Positions 26,284-35,183 of a stretch of 64,000 nt of DNA are shown here, in pieces. A program made the position numbers and the translations under genes. The first letter of the stretch is position 1, and each line of letters begins with the position of its first letter. The notes below the pieces were generated by a model. The model did not search any database. It was not told the origin of the DNA and was given only the letters and a program-made list of their open reading frames with translations. Source of the DNA: Pseudobacteroides cellulosolvens ATCC 35603 = DSM 2933 (GTDB lineage Bacteria > Bacillota > Clostridia > Acetivibrionales > DSM-2933); assembly GCF_001262605.1 (NCBI RefSeq), contig NZ_LGTC01000001.1, positions 3,485,001-3,549,000 of the forward strand, written 5' to 3'.

Positions 26284-27876
26284 AGCCTTGTGCATAACCC
26301 GAACCCATTGGAATAGGCGGGTTCTATGCACATAAAATTTGTTTATCCCTCAATATATGATAGGATTTCCTCCCATTAATGTCGAATTTAGTAATTACCA
26401 CAATCACAAATCTACAAAAACAGGAGGAATCCCTATGCATCAACAATTAATAATGAACATCATCGATCTGTTTACTCCCCAATCCAAAGTTGAATTCTAT
26501 ACTAAAATATTTGATACCCTTGACCTCTCCGATTTCCCCGATGAAGTCAATACAAGTGTTTCCGGACCTGACGGTTTCTCGCGGCACGCACTATTCAGAG
26601 CTTTCATGGTCATGAAGTGCGAGAAATTTTCTGAAATTACTCAGCTTCAGGAATATCTCTTCAACAACCAGATTATCGCTCATACCTGCGGCTTCGACAT
26701 AACCAGGAAGTTGCCTTCCTACTGGACTTACAGACGTTTTATCAAAAACACCGCTCACAAGTGGTTTTCCGCCGTTATGCAGTCCCAGGTCAAGGCTCTT
26801 GTTTCTCTGGGGTTTATTGACGGCAGCTTTGTATCTCTTGATTCTACTTCTATTGAGGCCAATACCTCAAAGAATAATTCCAAGTCCTTTGACAAATCCC
26901 GTTTTGATAAATCCATCCTGCCGAAGTCCGATAAAGACTGCAAGCTCGGCGTAAGAACTGCCAGTAACGCCTATAATGAGAAAAACTATGAGTTCTACTG
27001 GGGCTACAAAAATCATATCCTTGTAGATGCCATCACAGGCCTACCTATCGCTGAAGTCACTACTACTGCCAATATCACCGATGGAGAAATTGCAATTCCG
27101 CTACTTAAGGACACTCATTCCTGGCTTCCTCTTAACGAAACTTTCCTCATTGCTGACAAAGGCTATGATATCAGGGATATCTACAATTTCGTACATGATG
27201 AACTTCGTGGGCATTGCTTTATTCCCTTAAATCAAAGAGGATCAAAGAAAAATCGCAAGACCCTTATCTGTGGGAATCCCATATGTGACGCCGGCTTCGC
27301 TATGCAAAAGGACGGCCGCCAATATCTCAAAGGCTATATCAAGCAAAAATTCCGATGCCCTTTTCATTCTTCTAAAGATGATTCTGCTTGCCCCTGTAAT
27401 CATCCTAAATACTTCAACGGTGCGAAAAGAAGAGGCTGCATAAAGTATATTTCAACAGGTTCTGATTACAGGGCTTCCATCAATAGAGATTCTAAGTATT
27501 TTAAGTCCATCTATTCCCTAAGGACTGAATCCGAACGCTATAATTCCAGATGGAAGAATCTCAATACTGATAAAGCTTCAGTCCGTAACATGGCGTCTGT
27601 AGAAAATCTTAATACCGTTGGCCATATCTGCTTACTGGCCCTCGCTGTAGCGGCAGCTAAATCGAAAAAGATTGATTGCATGAAATCACTCAGAAATTTC
27701 AAAATATCTGCTTAATTTCAAGTCATTCATCACCTAACACTCGGGCATTGTTATGCAATTTTTACTGTCCGCCAGCCTTTTCACTGGGTTTGGATTGAGT
27801 TGTCAATGTTCATCTTACACTAATTACCATCTATTTCAAGACTTCCGCCTTAAAATCATCAATTATGCTCATCCCT
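26284..27876 (+). mobile_element. Insertion sequence, IS1182-like, 1,593 bp
   Basis: Ends are defined by a 12-bp direct repeat outside and imperfect 14-bp terminal inverted repeats inside: AGCCTTGTGCATAA on the left and AGGGATGAGCATAA as the reverse complement on the right (10 of 14 match). A hairpin with TGCATA/TATGCA and GAACCC/GGGTTC arms lies just inside the left end (26,291-26,334). It contains one transposase gene. It inserted upstream of the PD-(D/E)XK gene. Family naming is tentative. Confidence 0.65.
26435..27715 (+). CDS. DDE transposase (IS1182-like, with DUF772 region)
   Basis: A 426-residue transposase, apparently intact. The N-terminal DUF772-type region (HALFRAFMVMKCEKFSEITQLQEYL) precedes the DDE core: SLDSTSIEA (first Asp), ITDGEIAIPLL and the ADKGYD motif (second Asp), and a late ESERYNSRWKN glutamate. 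Between them is a cysteine-rich insert (CGNPICDAG, then CPFHSSKDDSACPC) that resembles a zinc site. The ATG follows AGGAGG; an upstream in-frame ATG at 26,339 lacks a ribosome site. It should move the 1.6-kb element by cut-and-paste transposition. Confidence 0.85.
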   Translation: MHQQLIMNIIDLFTPQSKVEFYTKIFDTLDLSDFPDEVNTSVSGPDGFSRHALFRAFMVMKCEKFSEITQLQEYLFNNQIIAHTCGFDITRKLPSYWTYRRFIKNTAHKWFSAVMQSQVKALVSLGFIDGSFVSLDSTSIEANTSKNNSKSFDKSRFDKSILPKSDKDCKLGVRTASNAYNEKNYEFYWGYKNHILVDAITGLPIAEVTTTANITDGEIAIPLLKDTHSWLPLNETFLIADKGYDIRDIYNFVHDELRGHCFIPLNQRGSKKNRKTLICGNPICDAGFAMQKDGRQYLKGYIKQKFRCPFHSSKDDSACPCNHPKYFNGAKRRGCIKYISTGSDYRASINRDSKYFKSIYSLRTESERYNSRWKNLNTDKASVRNMASVENLNTVGHICLLALAVAAAKSKKIDCMKSLRNFKISA

Positions 27877-27888
27877 ATACTCAGATAT
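27877..27888. repeat. Right copy of 12-bp target duplication
   Basis: Exact match to 26,272-26,283. Joining the outer flanks gives the probable uninterrupted sequence upstream of the PD-(D/E)XK gene. Confidence 0.65.
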
Positions 27889-27917
27889 GCAAAAGAAAAA
27901 GCTCAAAATAGGTTTTA

Positions 27918-28118
27918 TTATTTAAAAAACTTAAAAATATCAAATATACTAAATGTGGTTTTACGGTAGACCTTGTTATATAGGGCTTTTTTAGGGTTTG
28001 AAATCCAACCCCATCCTCTTGGAGCTTTCACTCCTAAGCTGTGGCGTATATATCTTTTTACACTCGTTCTTGCCGCAATACTCTTTTTAATACTTGGTTT
28101 TCTCATACCGAACTTCAT
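27918..28118 (-). CDS. Small conserved mobile-element protein
   Basis: A 66-residue, very basic protein starting MKFGMRKPSIKKS. The pattern IAARTSVKRYIRHSL, then GWGWISNPKKALYNKVYRKTTF is one often seen in small proteins of phages and clostridial mobile elements, with conserved NPKKA(L/A)YNK(V/I)Y. The ATG has GAGGGTG upstream; the GTG three codons earlier is inside that site. Its role is not known; the charge would suit nucleic-acid binding. Confidence 0.65.
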   Translation of the reverse strand: MKFGMRKPSIKKSIAARTSVKRYIRHSLGVKAPRGWGWISNPKKALYNKVYRKTTFSIFDIFKFFK

Positions 28119-28141
28119 TATTATCACCCTCTTTTTTCACT

Positions 28142-28190
28142 GTCAGGAGTTTTCAAAAATTCTTAAATTTTTTTCTTAAAAACTCTTGAC
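28142..28190. repeat. Long hairpin between two cargo genes
   Basis: GTCAGGAGTTTT (28,142-28,153) and AAAACTCTTGAC (28,179-28,190) are complementary at 11 of 12 positions. The AT-rich loop has further pairing. It lies between the HD hydrolase gene and the 66-residue gene, so it may be a terminator or processing site. Confidence 0.5.
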
Positions 28191-28207
28191 TTTTATTAGC
28201 TGGTCTT

Positions 28208-28783
28208 TTATTTCTCAATTACAAACCCACTCCAGCTATCGGCATACTGCAAAAGCAGCGTGAGCCGTTCCTCATGGGTAGCGCAGGAACGGTTATCCTC
28301 CACATATTGTCCATCGTGATAGACAATTGCCTGCACTTCTTCCTCTGTAAGGTTGATGTGCTGAAGCGCCAAATATATACTTCTAACCGGTACACTCAAA
28401 TATGTAAGTTCAGAATTAAAACGATATGGATAATCCGGTTTGTATCCGTACTTTTTCTGCTTTTCTGAAGGTTCATTTATAAGATACTGTGGATTTCCCG
28501 GCATACCCACTTTACCTAAATCATGCAACAATGCTACTATGACGCAGCTCTCATCACTTATTTCCGGTGCAATTGCAGACTTGATCTTCAACATAGTTTC
28601 AGCAACATTTACCGAGTGCTCTAAAAGACCACCCTCTTTGCAGAGATGGTATTTCGTGCTTGCAGGTGCTGTTAGCCAAGCGGTTTCTTTCTCGATGAAG
28701 TTTATTACCCTATCAAATTGTTCTTTTCGCTCTATAACAATGGATTTTAAATCTTTATATCTTTCCGATACACTTTTTTTCAT
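28208..28783 (-). CDS. HD-domain phosphohydrolase
   Basis: A 191-residue HD superfamily protein. The metal ligands are visible as LLEHSVNVAETM (about residues 50-61) and VALLHDLGKVG (about 83-93), then LQHINLTEEEVQAIVYHDG. This pattern belongs to phosphohydrolases acting on nucleotides, dNTPs or oligonucleotides. The ATG was chosen over a GTG five codons upstream, which lies in the ribosome-binding region. It follows the DUF4139 gene on the same strand. The substrate cannot be predicted. Confidence 0.75.
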   Translation of the reverse strand: MKKSVSERYKDLKSIVIERKEQFDRVINFIEKETAWLTAPASTKYHLCKEGGLLEHSVNVAETMLKIKSAIAPEISDESCVIVALLHDLGKVGMPGNPQYLINEPSEKQKKYGYKPDYPYRFNSELTYLSVPVRSIYLALQHINLTEEEVQAIVYHDGQYVEDNRSCATHEERLTLLLQYADSWSGFVIEK

Positions 28784-28816
28784 AACAACGGTCCTCACAA
28801 TGTAATTTCGAGTGTA

Positions 28817-30121
28817 TTACTTTTTAACAATAACCTCTGTACGCCGGTCGATTTTATATTCAAATTCTACCTTTACTTCACTGTCAGCCGGTACATTAAC
28901 AGAGAATTCAATAAGCCCCGATGTTTTCTTTGAATACTCATGTGTTGCATAAACCATTTCCCATATACCCCAGGCATAATGTTCAAAATGCACTTCCGCA
29001 GCTTCTTCCTTATGGTTCTTAATAATGCACTCATATTTGTAATGTTCAAATCCGTTTATTTTCTTTCGATCAACTTCATTGAAATCAAAGGTGATGTCAA
29101 ACGCATTACCGATGGTGAGCTTAATATCTTCATCCTTTGGGGTATGCCCTATACTATCCTCACCAATGAACTCAAGAGAATTGTCTGCTTCATCAGCTTT
29201 ATACAGTTTGATTTTCCCCTTGGGTATGGCGTAACCCAAGCCACACTCTTTCTTATTTGTAAACTCAATAATTACATTTGCCTTTTCTTCACTCATGTTG
29301 AGCTTGTAATATTTTTTATAAGGTATACTTAGACCATTTAAAATATTGATTTGCTTGGTCTGATTATCTTTCAGTGTTGCGGGATTTACTAATGTGTACA
29401 TGTGATAATCAAAGAAAGCTTTTTCCTCAGCTTGAGGTGCAGCAGAGGACTCACAAATATACATGCGTTCTTCTATGTCATAGGTATCGTCCTGAATTCT
29501 GTTGACATCTCCGGCAATAAGTTTTATTTTGGCATTTTCAAACGTTGCACCACTTTGATTTTCAATTTCTGCCCAGCCTGCAATGTTTAAGGTTTTCTCC
29601 AAAATTTCTACGACATAGTTCGCATTCCAATTGAAACCCTTGCTAAGATAGGACACCTTAACATATTCAGATGTTGACTTCCCAATCTTCCATACAAGAG
29701 CAGGCTTTACGATAAGTCCTGATGGTAAAGAAGGAAGAACAATTTCTGCCTGGGCATCAATATATATCTCCTTTGTAACATTATCCTCTAATACACATCT
29801 TCCAGCACTCTCAACCGATAAAAGACGGCAGCTCTTCTTTTCACCAGTCTTCCGGTCCTTTAGATAGACTTCCTTATCAATATACTTTTTAAGGAGCTTA
29901 TCCCTATCAACCAAGTCATAATCATAATTGAACTCCAATATATTCAGGCCTTGCACCAGGAGAGAATCCGTTTCAATCTGCTGTGCTACATCAGCAAAAA
30001 TCAGCTCAGTCTCAGCTCCTGTAAGGCTTACGACACGTGTTTCCTTGACAGCGCCGAATCCTCCATTGTAAATAGTCAATGAAATGTCTTTTGTATCAGT
30101 TGCAGTAGATATTTTTTTCAT
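28817..30121 (-). CDS. DUF4139 domain protein
   Basis: A 434-residue protein mostly of beta structure with a DUF4139-type core: YLSKGFNWNANYVVEI near residue 180, AGWAEIENQSGATFENAKIKLIAGD near 200-225, and a C-terminal beta-sandwich ending in EVKVEFEYKID. Proteins of this family are usually cytosolic or secreted with no defined function. No signal peptide is seen. The start is the ATG after GGAAGG; 16 extra upstream codons lack a ribosome site. It lies upstream of the HD hydrolase gene, perhaps one unit. Confidence 0.75.
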   Translation of the reverse strand: MKKISTATDTKDISLTIYNGGFGAVKETRVVSLTGAETELIFADVAQQIETDSLLVQGLNILEFNYDYDLVDRDKLLKKYIDKEVYLKDRKTGEKKSCRLLSVESAGRCVLEDNVTKEIYIDAQAEIVLPSLPSGLIVKPALVWKIGKSTSEYVKVSYLSKGFNWNANYVVEILEKTLNIAGWAEIENQSGATFENAKIKLIAGDVNRIQDDTYDIEERMYICESSAAPQAEEKAFFDYHMYTLVNPATLKDNQTKQINILNGLSIPYKKYYKLNMSEEKANVIIEFTNKKECGLGYAIPKGKIKLYKADEADNSLEFIGEDSIGHTPKDEDIKLTIGNAFDITFDFNEVDRKKINGFEHYKYECIIKNHKEEAAEVHFEHYAWGIWEMVYATHEYSKKTSGLIEFSVNVPADSEVKVEFEYKIDRRTEVIVKK

Positions 30122-30255
30122 GATCCAACACCTTCCTTTATAACAAATTATATCAAATAATATGTACAATAAAACGGACAGTAAATTTATATTCTATTCT
30201 GTTTTAACAATATCAATAAGCTGCTAAGCCTGCACAGAAAACTTCTGTTATAGCA

Positions 30256-30281
30256 AAAGAGAGAGGGATGCCCTCTCTTTC
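30256..30281 (-). terminator. Terminator after the 36-residue membrane peptide gene
   Basis: AGAGAGGG/CCCTCTCT stem with a three-base loop; on the minus strand TTTTGC follows. It is 12 bases after the stop of the small gene. Confidence 0.65.
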
Positions 30282-30292
30282 TCATTGAAAAA

Positions 30293-30403
30293 CTATCTTT
30301 TCTTTTTATCAAGATAAATCAAGAATGCAAGAAGCACAATTATTAACAGAATGATAAGTGTGCCTTGAACAGGGTGTTGTTTTAGTGCTTCCAACAACTG
30401 CAT
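30293..30403 (-). CDS. 36-residue single-pass membrane protein
   Basis: A short gene starting MQLLEALKQHPVQG, with a hydrophobic helix of about 18 residues (residues 15-32) and a basic DKKKR tail. The ATG follows ATAAGGAAAC and a terminator follows the stop, so it looks like a genuine small gene. It could be a membrane toxin, an accessory peptide or a regulator of the neighbouring GGDEF protein; no family recognised. Confidence 0.6.
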   Translation of the reverse strand: MQLLEALKQHPVQGTLIILLIIVLLAFLIYLDKKKR

Positions 30404-30457
30404 TGTTTCCTTATACTGCAAAACCTAATCCCCCCATCTATGTTAATTTATATGATT

Positions 30458-31138
30458 TTAAATTTCACATAATGGAAAATTTGCTCCTACAACCTTATTC
30501 CTAACTGATTTTGCTTGAAATAGTGCCTTATCTGCTTCTGCAAATAAAATATCTATAGCAATTGGTTTATCAGTTGTTGCTACTCCAATACACACAGTAG
30601 CACCAAAACATTTTTCGGATTTCTCTATTGCCTTTCTTAACCTCTCCGCATATTTTAATGCTCCTTGGCTATCTGTGTCAGGAAGGATAATGGCAAACTC
30701 TTCGCCTCCCCATCGTGCAATAGTATCAATCTCCCTGGAATTTGCTTTGAAAACTTCCGAAACCCGTGTGAGGAGCTTGTCCCCAGCCAAGTGCCCGTAT
30801 TTGTCATTTACTCTTTTAAAATGGTCAATATCTATTATGACTAATGAAAGTGCAGTTTTTGAACGATTCAGTCTTTTTAACTCTGATTCTAATTTTTCAT
30901 AGAGGTATCTACGGTTAAAAAGATCCGTGAGTGGGTCTTTATAGGCATAATATATTATGTTTTTTATCCATAGGCCGCAGAATACACTAATAACAGTTGA
31001 AAATACAATAACACTTATCCAAAAATAATTATAGAAGGTTGGTTGTATGCTGTAATAAACAAAGCAAACAATAAAACTTATTAACAGTCCCCCTAGACCT
31101 ATATAAATAGGAATATTCCTATACAAAGCATTCCTCAT
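30458..31138 (-). CDS. GGDEF diguanylate cyclase with two membrane helices
   Basis: A 226-residue protein with two N-terminal transmembrane helices (about 7-28 and 39-60) and a cytoplasmic GGDEF domain. The signature is GGEEF and the inhibitory I-site RxxD (REID) lies exactly five residues upstream, so it should be active and product-inhibited. The DxLT motif (DPLTDLFNRRY) is present. It would make cyclic di-GMP at the membrane. No EAL domain or receptor is visible nearby. The ATG has GAGGTGG upstream; six longer codons start at an unlikely GTG. Confidence 0.88.
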   Translation of the reverse strand: MRNALYRNIPIYIGLGGLLISFIVCFVYYSIQPTFYNYFWISVIVFSTVISVFCGLWIKNIIYYAYKDPLTDLFNRRYLYEKLESELKRLNRSKTALSLVIIDIDHFKRVNDKYGHLAGDKLLTRVSEVFKANSREIDTIARWGGEEFAIILPDTDSQGALKYAERLRKAIEKSEKCFGATVCIGVATTDKPIAIDILFAEADKALFQAKSVRNKVVGANFPLCEI

Positions 31139-31310
31139 ATAAAATGACCACCTCACTTACCTATTCCCCCTATTCATTTACAATATTTTACTTTATTTAT
31201 CTGAAACATTCCAATAACTTTTTACAGGTATTAGCATTTATTTACTTTATATTTTATATTTAAATTCCCTATGAGTAAATATTAATTATTACCAATAGTG
31301 CACATAGTAT

Positions 31311-31353
31311 ATATAAAATAAGGGTAGACTACCTACCGTTGTGTGTTCTACCC
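31311..31353 (-). terminator. Terminator of the XRE gene at 31.4 kb
   Basis: GGGTAGA (31,322-31,328) and TCTACCC (31,347-31,353) form a stem, followed on the minus strand by TTATTTTATA. It lies just after the stop of the small XRE regulator. Confidence 0.65.
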
Positions 31354-31358
31354 CTATT

Positions 31359-31688
31359 TTAATCCCTGTTTTTGTGAACTAACATGGCTCGAATAATATC
31401 GTTCAGCAAACTTATTTGCCCTTCCGATAATTTATTGGCTAATAGCTCCATTTCTAACCTTTCAGGACTTTTAGCACTATCTCTATGGCCAAACGCAAGA
31501 TAATCAAGAGTTGTATTTAAAGCAATCGACAGATTTAAAAAAGTCTCGAATGAAAATCGCTTTTCTCCTCGCTCTATCTTGCCCTCGTATTGTGGAGATA
31601 TATCAACTTTTTCCGCAAGTTGAAACTGTGTAAGTCCCATTTTGTTTCGTTCCTGTTTTATTCTTTCTCCAATAGCCTTATAGTCCAT
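31359..31688 (-). CDS. XRE family HTH regulator
   Basis: A 109-residue protein with an N-terminal XRE helix-turn-helix (about 5-62; MGLTQFQLAEKVDISPQYEGKIERG). The tail is short and helical. SD sequence AGGGGGTTG precedes the ATG. It lies downstream of a WYL regulator on the same strand, and a small regulator pair is common at defence-cargo boundaries. Target unknown. Confidence 0.82.
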   Translation of the reverse strand: MDYKAIGERIKQERNKMGLTQFQLAEKVDISPQYEGKIERGEKRFSFETFLNLSIALNTTLDYLAFGHRDSAKSPERLEMELLANKLSEGQISLLNDIIRAMLVHKNRD

Positions 31689-31786
31689 GTCTCAACCCCC
31701 TGTAATAAACATACAGGGAAGTTTTTGAAATAAAAACAGTCCATTGGTAAACACAACTATTTACTATATGGTCACATTCCACCCTC

Positions 31787-32773
31787 TTATTTGTATTGTT
31801 CTAAAATCTCCTGAATAGAGTTTTTGTATTTTTCAATAACGCTCTCCGGAGATAATATCTTCACTTTATTTCCAAACTGTGCTAACCATGCAAAAAAGGT
31901 AGAACTAATTGCAACGTTTATTCTAATTGAAAAGCTATTGTCATCAACTTTGTCTAAACTAACATCCTTTCCAAAACGATCGATGACCGCATTAACAAGG
32001 GAATTGTCGAACTTTAATTTTACCGTCTCTTCTTCTCCTCCGAACATATTGAATACTTTTTTTGAATAGTCAACAATGTTAAATTGCTCATTGTCCGGCA
32101 GCATCGCTCTGGGCTGATCTACGATTTCTATATTCGTCATCCTGTCAACTCGATAATGTGTAAAGTCATTATATTTTTCCGAGAAAGTAATCAGATAATA
32201 ATTTTCATCATCCCAGGATAAAGCATAAGGACTTACAAAATAAAGTTCTCCATTCTTTCGATATCTCTTTTCTTTTTTGATATCGTAGTCAAAATACTTA
32301 AAAGATACCTGCTTGTTCTCTGCAATTGCTACATGAAGCCTGTCCACATTATAATAAATGTTTTCATTTATAGCCTTAACCCTGTTTGCCACATAAACTT
32401 GGCGATGAAGCAATGCAGCTTGATGAGAGCTTGCCAAGCTCTCGATCTTTTTTATAAGTTCATTACTCTTTTTATATGTAACAAATTTTGAACATTGAAC
32501 AGCATCAACCAATAGTTTTAATTCCGGCAATTCAAAGACACGGCTTGCCACAAAATACTCCGTAGTTTTTGATTTCCGAGTAGTAATATCTATTCCATAA
32601 TGCCGTAAGGCATCTATATCGTCATATATGGATTTTCGCTCAGCAGTAATGCCGTAGCGTTCAAGTTCTGCTATCATATCATTAATTGTCATTGTATTTT
32701 CTTCATCCGTTTTTTCAAGAAGCATTTTCATTATGTAAAGAATTTTCAACTTCTGGTTAGAGCTTTTTGCCAT
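31787..32773 (-). CDS. WYL-domain transcriptional regulator
   Basis: A 328-residue regulator with a winged-helix N-terminus (about 20-65, with MIAELERYGITAERKSIYDDI) and a WYL domain (about 150-220; VSFKYFDY, then SPYALSWDDENYYLITF, then HYRVDRM). It is not closely similar to the WYL protein at 22.3 kb. The ATG follows TAGGGGGGTG. Its own upstream 120 bases are duplicated on the far side of the 633-residue gene, and a palindromic site in them may be its operator. Confidence 0.9.
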   Translation of the reverse strand: MAKSSNQKLKILYIMKMLLEKTDEENTMTINDMIAELERYGITAERKSIYDDIDALRHYGIDITTRKSKTTEYFVASRVFELPELKLLVDAVQCSKFVTYKKSNELIKKIESLASSHQAALLHRQVYVANRVKAINENIYYNVDRLHVAIAENKQVSFKYFDYDIKKEKRYRKNGELYFVSPYALSWDDENYYLITFSEKYNDFTHYRVDRMTNIEIVDQPRAMLPDNEQFNIVDYSKKVFNMFGGEEETVKLKFDNSLVNAVIDRFGKDVSLDKVDDNSFSIRINVAISSTFFAWLAQFGNKVKILSPESVIEKYKNSIQEILEQYK

Positions 32774-32861
32774 AACTGCACCCCCCTATAATTGCAACAT
32801 TATTCCAAATAATTACACCTCCAATGATATCATAATATCACAAGAGGTGTCCAATAAAACG
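32742..32861. repeat. 120-bp direct repeat, copy A
   Basis: Contains the first codons of the WYL gene (MAKSSNQKLKI), its ribosome site and upstream region. It matches 35,045-35,161 with about six substitutions and a three-base gap. The two copies flank the 633-residue gene. Confidence 0.9.
32799..32813. promoter_or_regulatory. Palindrome upstream of the WYL gene, candidate operator
   Basis: ATTATT and AATAAT arms around a three-base centre, about 28 bases before the WYL start codon. It is unchanged in the second copy (35,099-35,113). A nearby 10-base palindrome, ATGATATCAT (32,824-32,833), is broken in the second copy. Autoregulation by the WYL protein is inferred. Confidence 0.45.
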
Positions 32862-32892
32862 CCCACTAATAAACTTATTGTCAATTAATTCA

Positions 32893-34794
32893 TCAATACA
32901 TATCTTCATATTCCGCTTTAAGCATACCAAAATAATTATCATCTCTTATTTGTATTTGTAGTTCACTTTCATGTCTATACAATGCCACAGGTTTTTTAAG
33001 CAACTCCAGAACTTTACTACTTTCAGTAAATTTTTTCGCTTCAGAACAAAAGTAACTCCATTGTTCAGCTGATATTACAATAGTATTATTCTTAAACCAG
33101 CCATTAAATAACTTATTATTGGTTACTACAATTGATATTACATGATTAATTTCGTTCTCCTTTATTTCATGCTTGTGCATTAAATTACGAAAAATGTTAG
33201 AATTCAAATTAATGTATCTTAAAGATATATCAGCTTGGTCAATTCCCTCTTCAATTCTCATTTTAGCCTTAAAATGAGAATAAATATCAATAGAAGATAT
33301 TACTGATTTTACTTGTAATAAAAACAGAACATCTAAATATTTTGCAATTATGTCTACATCCGTTTTAACATGATGATTTTCTTTTATTTTATAGTCACAT
33401 TCTAATATTTTAAATTCATTATTCTCAGCAATCTGTTTTATCAAATTATTATATTCTTGGCCGAATTGTTGTACGATTTCTCCTGAATTACTATTCTTTT
33501 TCTTTGAATAACGTTGTGTAGCGTAGTTAAATATTGGATTATAGAAGCCAGTCAAACTAAGTTTTATTGGATGTAAATATATACAATTACCGTCTCCAGT
33601 ATTTAATAAAGAAAGTGAAATTAGTTTGCTATATATTGTAGGTTGCTTATTATTTATAGTAACTATTCCATTAAAAATTTGTTGGAATTCTTCTTCCGAA
33701 ATAAATCCTATGTCAGAAAAGTACCTTTTTATTATGTTACAATCAATAATAGTATAGTATTTATCAAAGATGCAATTACTTAATTTTGCCCTTTCTCTTT
33801 CTATAAAACAAAACATCGTTATTAACGATAAAACATACAAAGATTTTTGAAAACTTACAGATTGTGCTGTTAATAGTAATTCATCGACATCAAATGATAA
33901 CTGTAGAGATATCAATTCAACTATGTTATCTATTTGTTTTTTTGTTAAACCCCTCTCTTTTCCTAATGGATAAACAGAATCTTTTATCATCTCAATTATT
34001 GGACTAAATAGAGAAGGTATATGGGGTTGTGAAATTACTCCTTGCCTTAATCCGGCGTATTTTACTTTCAGAAATTGCTTATCGGCATATTGCAATCTAA
34101 TATTTAGACAATCATTATCTTCGTCAAAGGATAAACTTTGTATTTCATACTCTCCAAAAGACACCTTATCAAATAGATTATATAAAGAATGATATGTCGC
34201 GGCAAAGTTATATAGTTTATTCATTGTTCTTTCATCATAATTCTTTTCATTCCAGTAAATAGCTTTTTCCTTGATATGATCATCATATAAATCATTGCAA
34301 AGGTGAATATATGCTATTTCAAACATATAATCTATAAAAAATTCAAAATCAATTAACCTTCCTCTTGATTCCATAAAATTTGATAAACTCTCATTATTAA
34401 CTGCAAAGTTTGATTCAGCCTTATCTCTCCAAAGTGATAACGATACTACAAAACAACTAAGAGAGCTATTAAAAGAAGACCTCATTATATCCGTAAAAAT
34501 ATTATTTATAGCTTTTGAAATTTCAAATACTTTTATAACAAATTCTATAAACATCATTTGGTGAACAGAATCTTTTTTAGAAAATTTATTTATAGCCATT
34601 AAATATGTTCCTGTAAACCTTGTAAAGTAATAACTAAGGTTTTGATTTTGAAGAATTTTAATGAATATTTTATTTGAATTTATTAGTTTAACATCTTTCA
34701 TTGAGCTTACTTGACTAAATAAATTTTCAAGGTCATCTATATTCTCATTAGAAATTGCAGATTTAATCTTCTTAACAAGACTCTCCTTACCCAA
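32893..34794 (-). CDS. Large protein with putative QxK nuclease C-terminus
   Basis: A 633-residue protein with no recognised full-length family. The first 400 residues are helical with few charged motifs. Near residues 497-517, TDVDIIAKYLDVLFLLQVKS has the D...(Q)xK spacing of Mrr-type and other PD-(D/E)XK nuclease cores, and a helix with paired Asp/Ala residues (EGIDQADISLRY) follows. The TTG start comes after AAGGTAAA. The codon use appears more AT-rich than the neighbours, and the gene sits between copies of a 120-bp repeat, both signs of recent arrival. A defence effector is a reasonable guess, not established. Confidence 0.5.
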   Translation of the reverse strand: MGKESLVKKIKSAISNENIDDLENLFSQVSSMKDVKLINSNKIFIKILQNQNLSYYFTRFTGTYLMAINKFSKKDSVHQMMFIEFVIKVFEISKAINNIFTDIMRSSFNSSLSCFVVSLSLWRDKAESNFAVNNESLSNFMESRGRLIDFEFFIDYMFEIAYIHLCNDLYDDHIKEKAIYWNEKNYDERTMNKLYNFAATYHSLYNLFDKVSFGEYEIQSLSFDEDNDCLNIRLQYADKQFLKVKYAGLRQGVISQPHIPSLFSPIIEMIKDSVYPLGKERGLTKKQIDNIVELISLQLSFDVDELLLTAQSVSFQKSLYVLSLITMFCFIERERAKLSNCIFDKYYTIIDCNIIKRYFSDIGFISEEEFQQIFNGIVTINNKQPTIYSKLISLSLLNTGDGNCIYLHPIKLSLTGFYNPIFNYATQRYSKKKNSNSGEIVQQFGQEYNNLIKQIAENNEFKILECDYKIKENHHVKTDVDIIAKYLDVLFLLQVKSVISSIDIYSHFKAKMRIEEGIDQADISLRYINLNSNIFRNLMHKHEIKENEINHVISIVVTNNKLFNGWFKNNTIVISAEQWSYFCSEAKKFTESSKVLELLKKPVALYRHESELQIQIRDDNYFGMLKAEYEDMY

Positions 34795-35183
34795 TTTACC
34801 TTGCCTCCCTATACAGCAAGCTCATTCAGCTTGCAACAAACCGCAATAATCACGTTCCTAATGCCTCTGCTTTAGAAAATTCAAAACACAAAACCCTTGG
34901 TGGTTGTTGATAGGCCCTTAACTGGAGAACTGCATTTTGTCCCAATCGTGCAAATTTTCCACTTTTTTGCACACAGACCCATTTTCCTTACATTACAAGA
35001 TAAACCACTTACACCAATGAAAGTGCTATATTGAGAAGTAGATTATTTTCAACTTCTGGTTAGAGCTTTTTGCCATAGCTGCCCCCTATAATTACAACAT
35101 TATTCCAAATAATTACACCTCTAATGATACCATAATATCACAAGAGGTGTCCAATAAAACGGATTGTGTTTTCAACCCCTGAT
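34795..35183. other. Intergenic region with duplicated promoter remnant
   Basis: A 7-bp perfect hairpin (GCAAGCT/AGCTTGC, 34,816-34,834) sits in the leader of the 633-residue gene. Then follow about 200 bases without recognisable features, then repeat copy B. No gene is supported here. The region also forms the tail of the phosphorothioation operon. Confidence 0.5.
35045..35161. repeat. 120-bp direct repeat, copy B (remnant of WYL gene start)
   Basis: Corresponds to the upstream region and first 11 codons of the WYL gene but continues into unrelated sequence, so it is a truncated duplicate. It ends 22 bases before the stop of the sigma factor gene. Confidence 0.9.
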
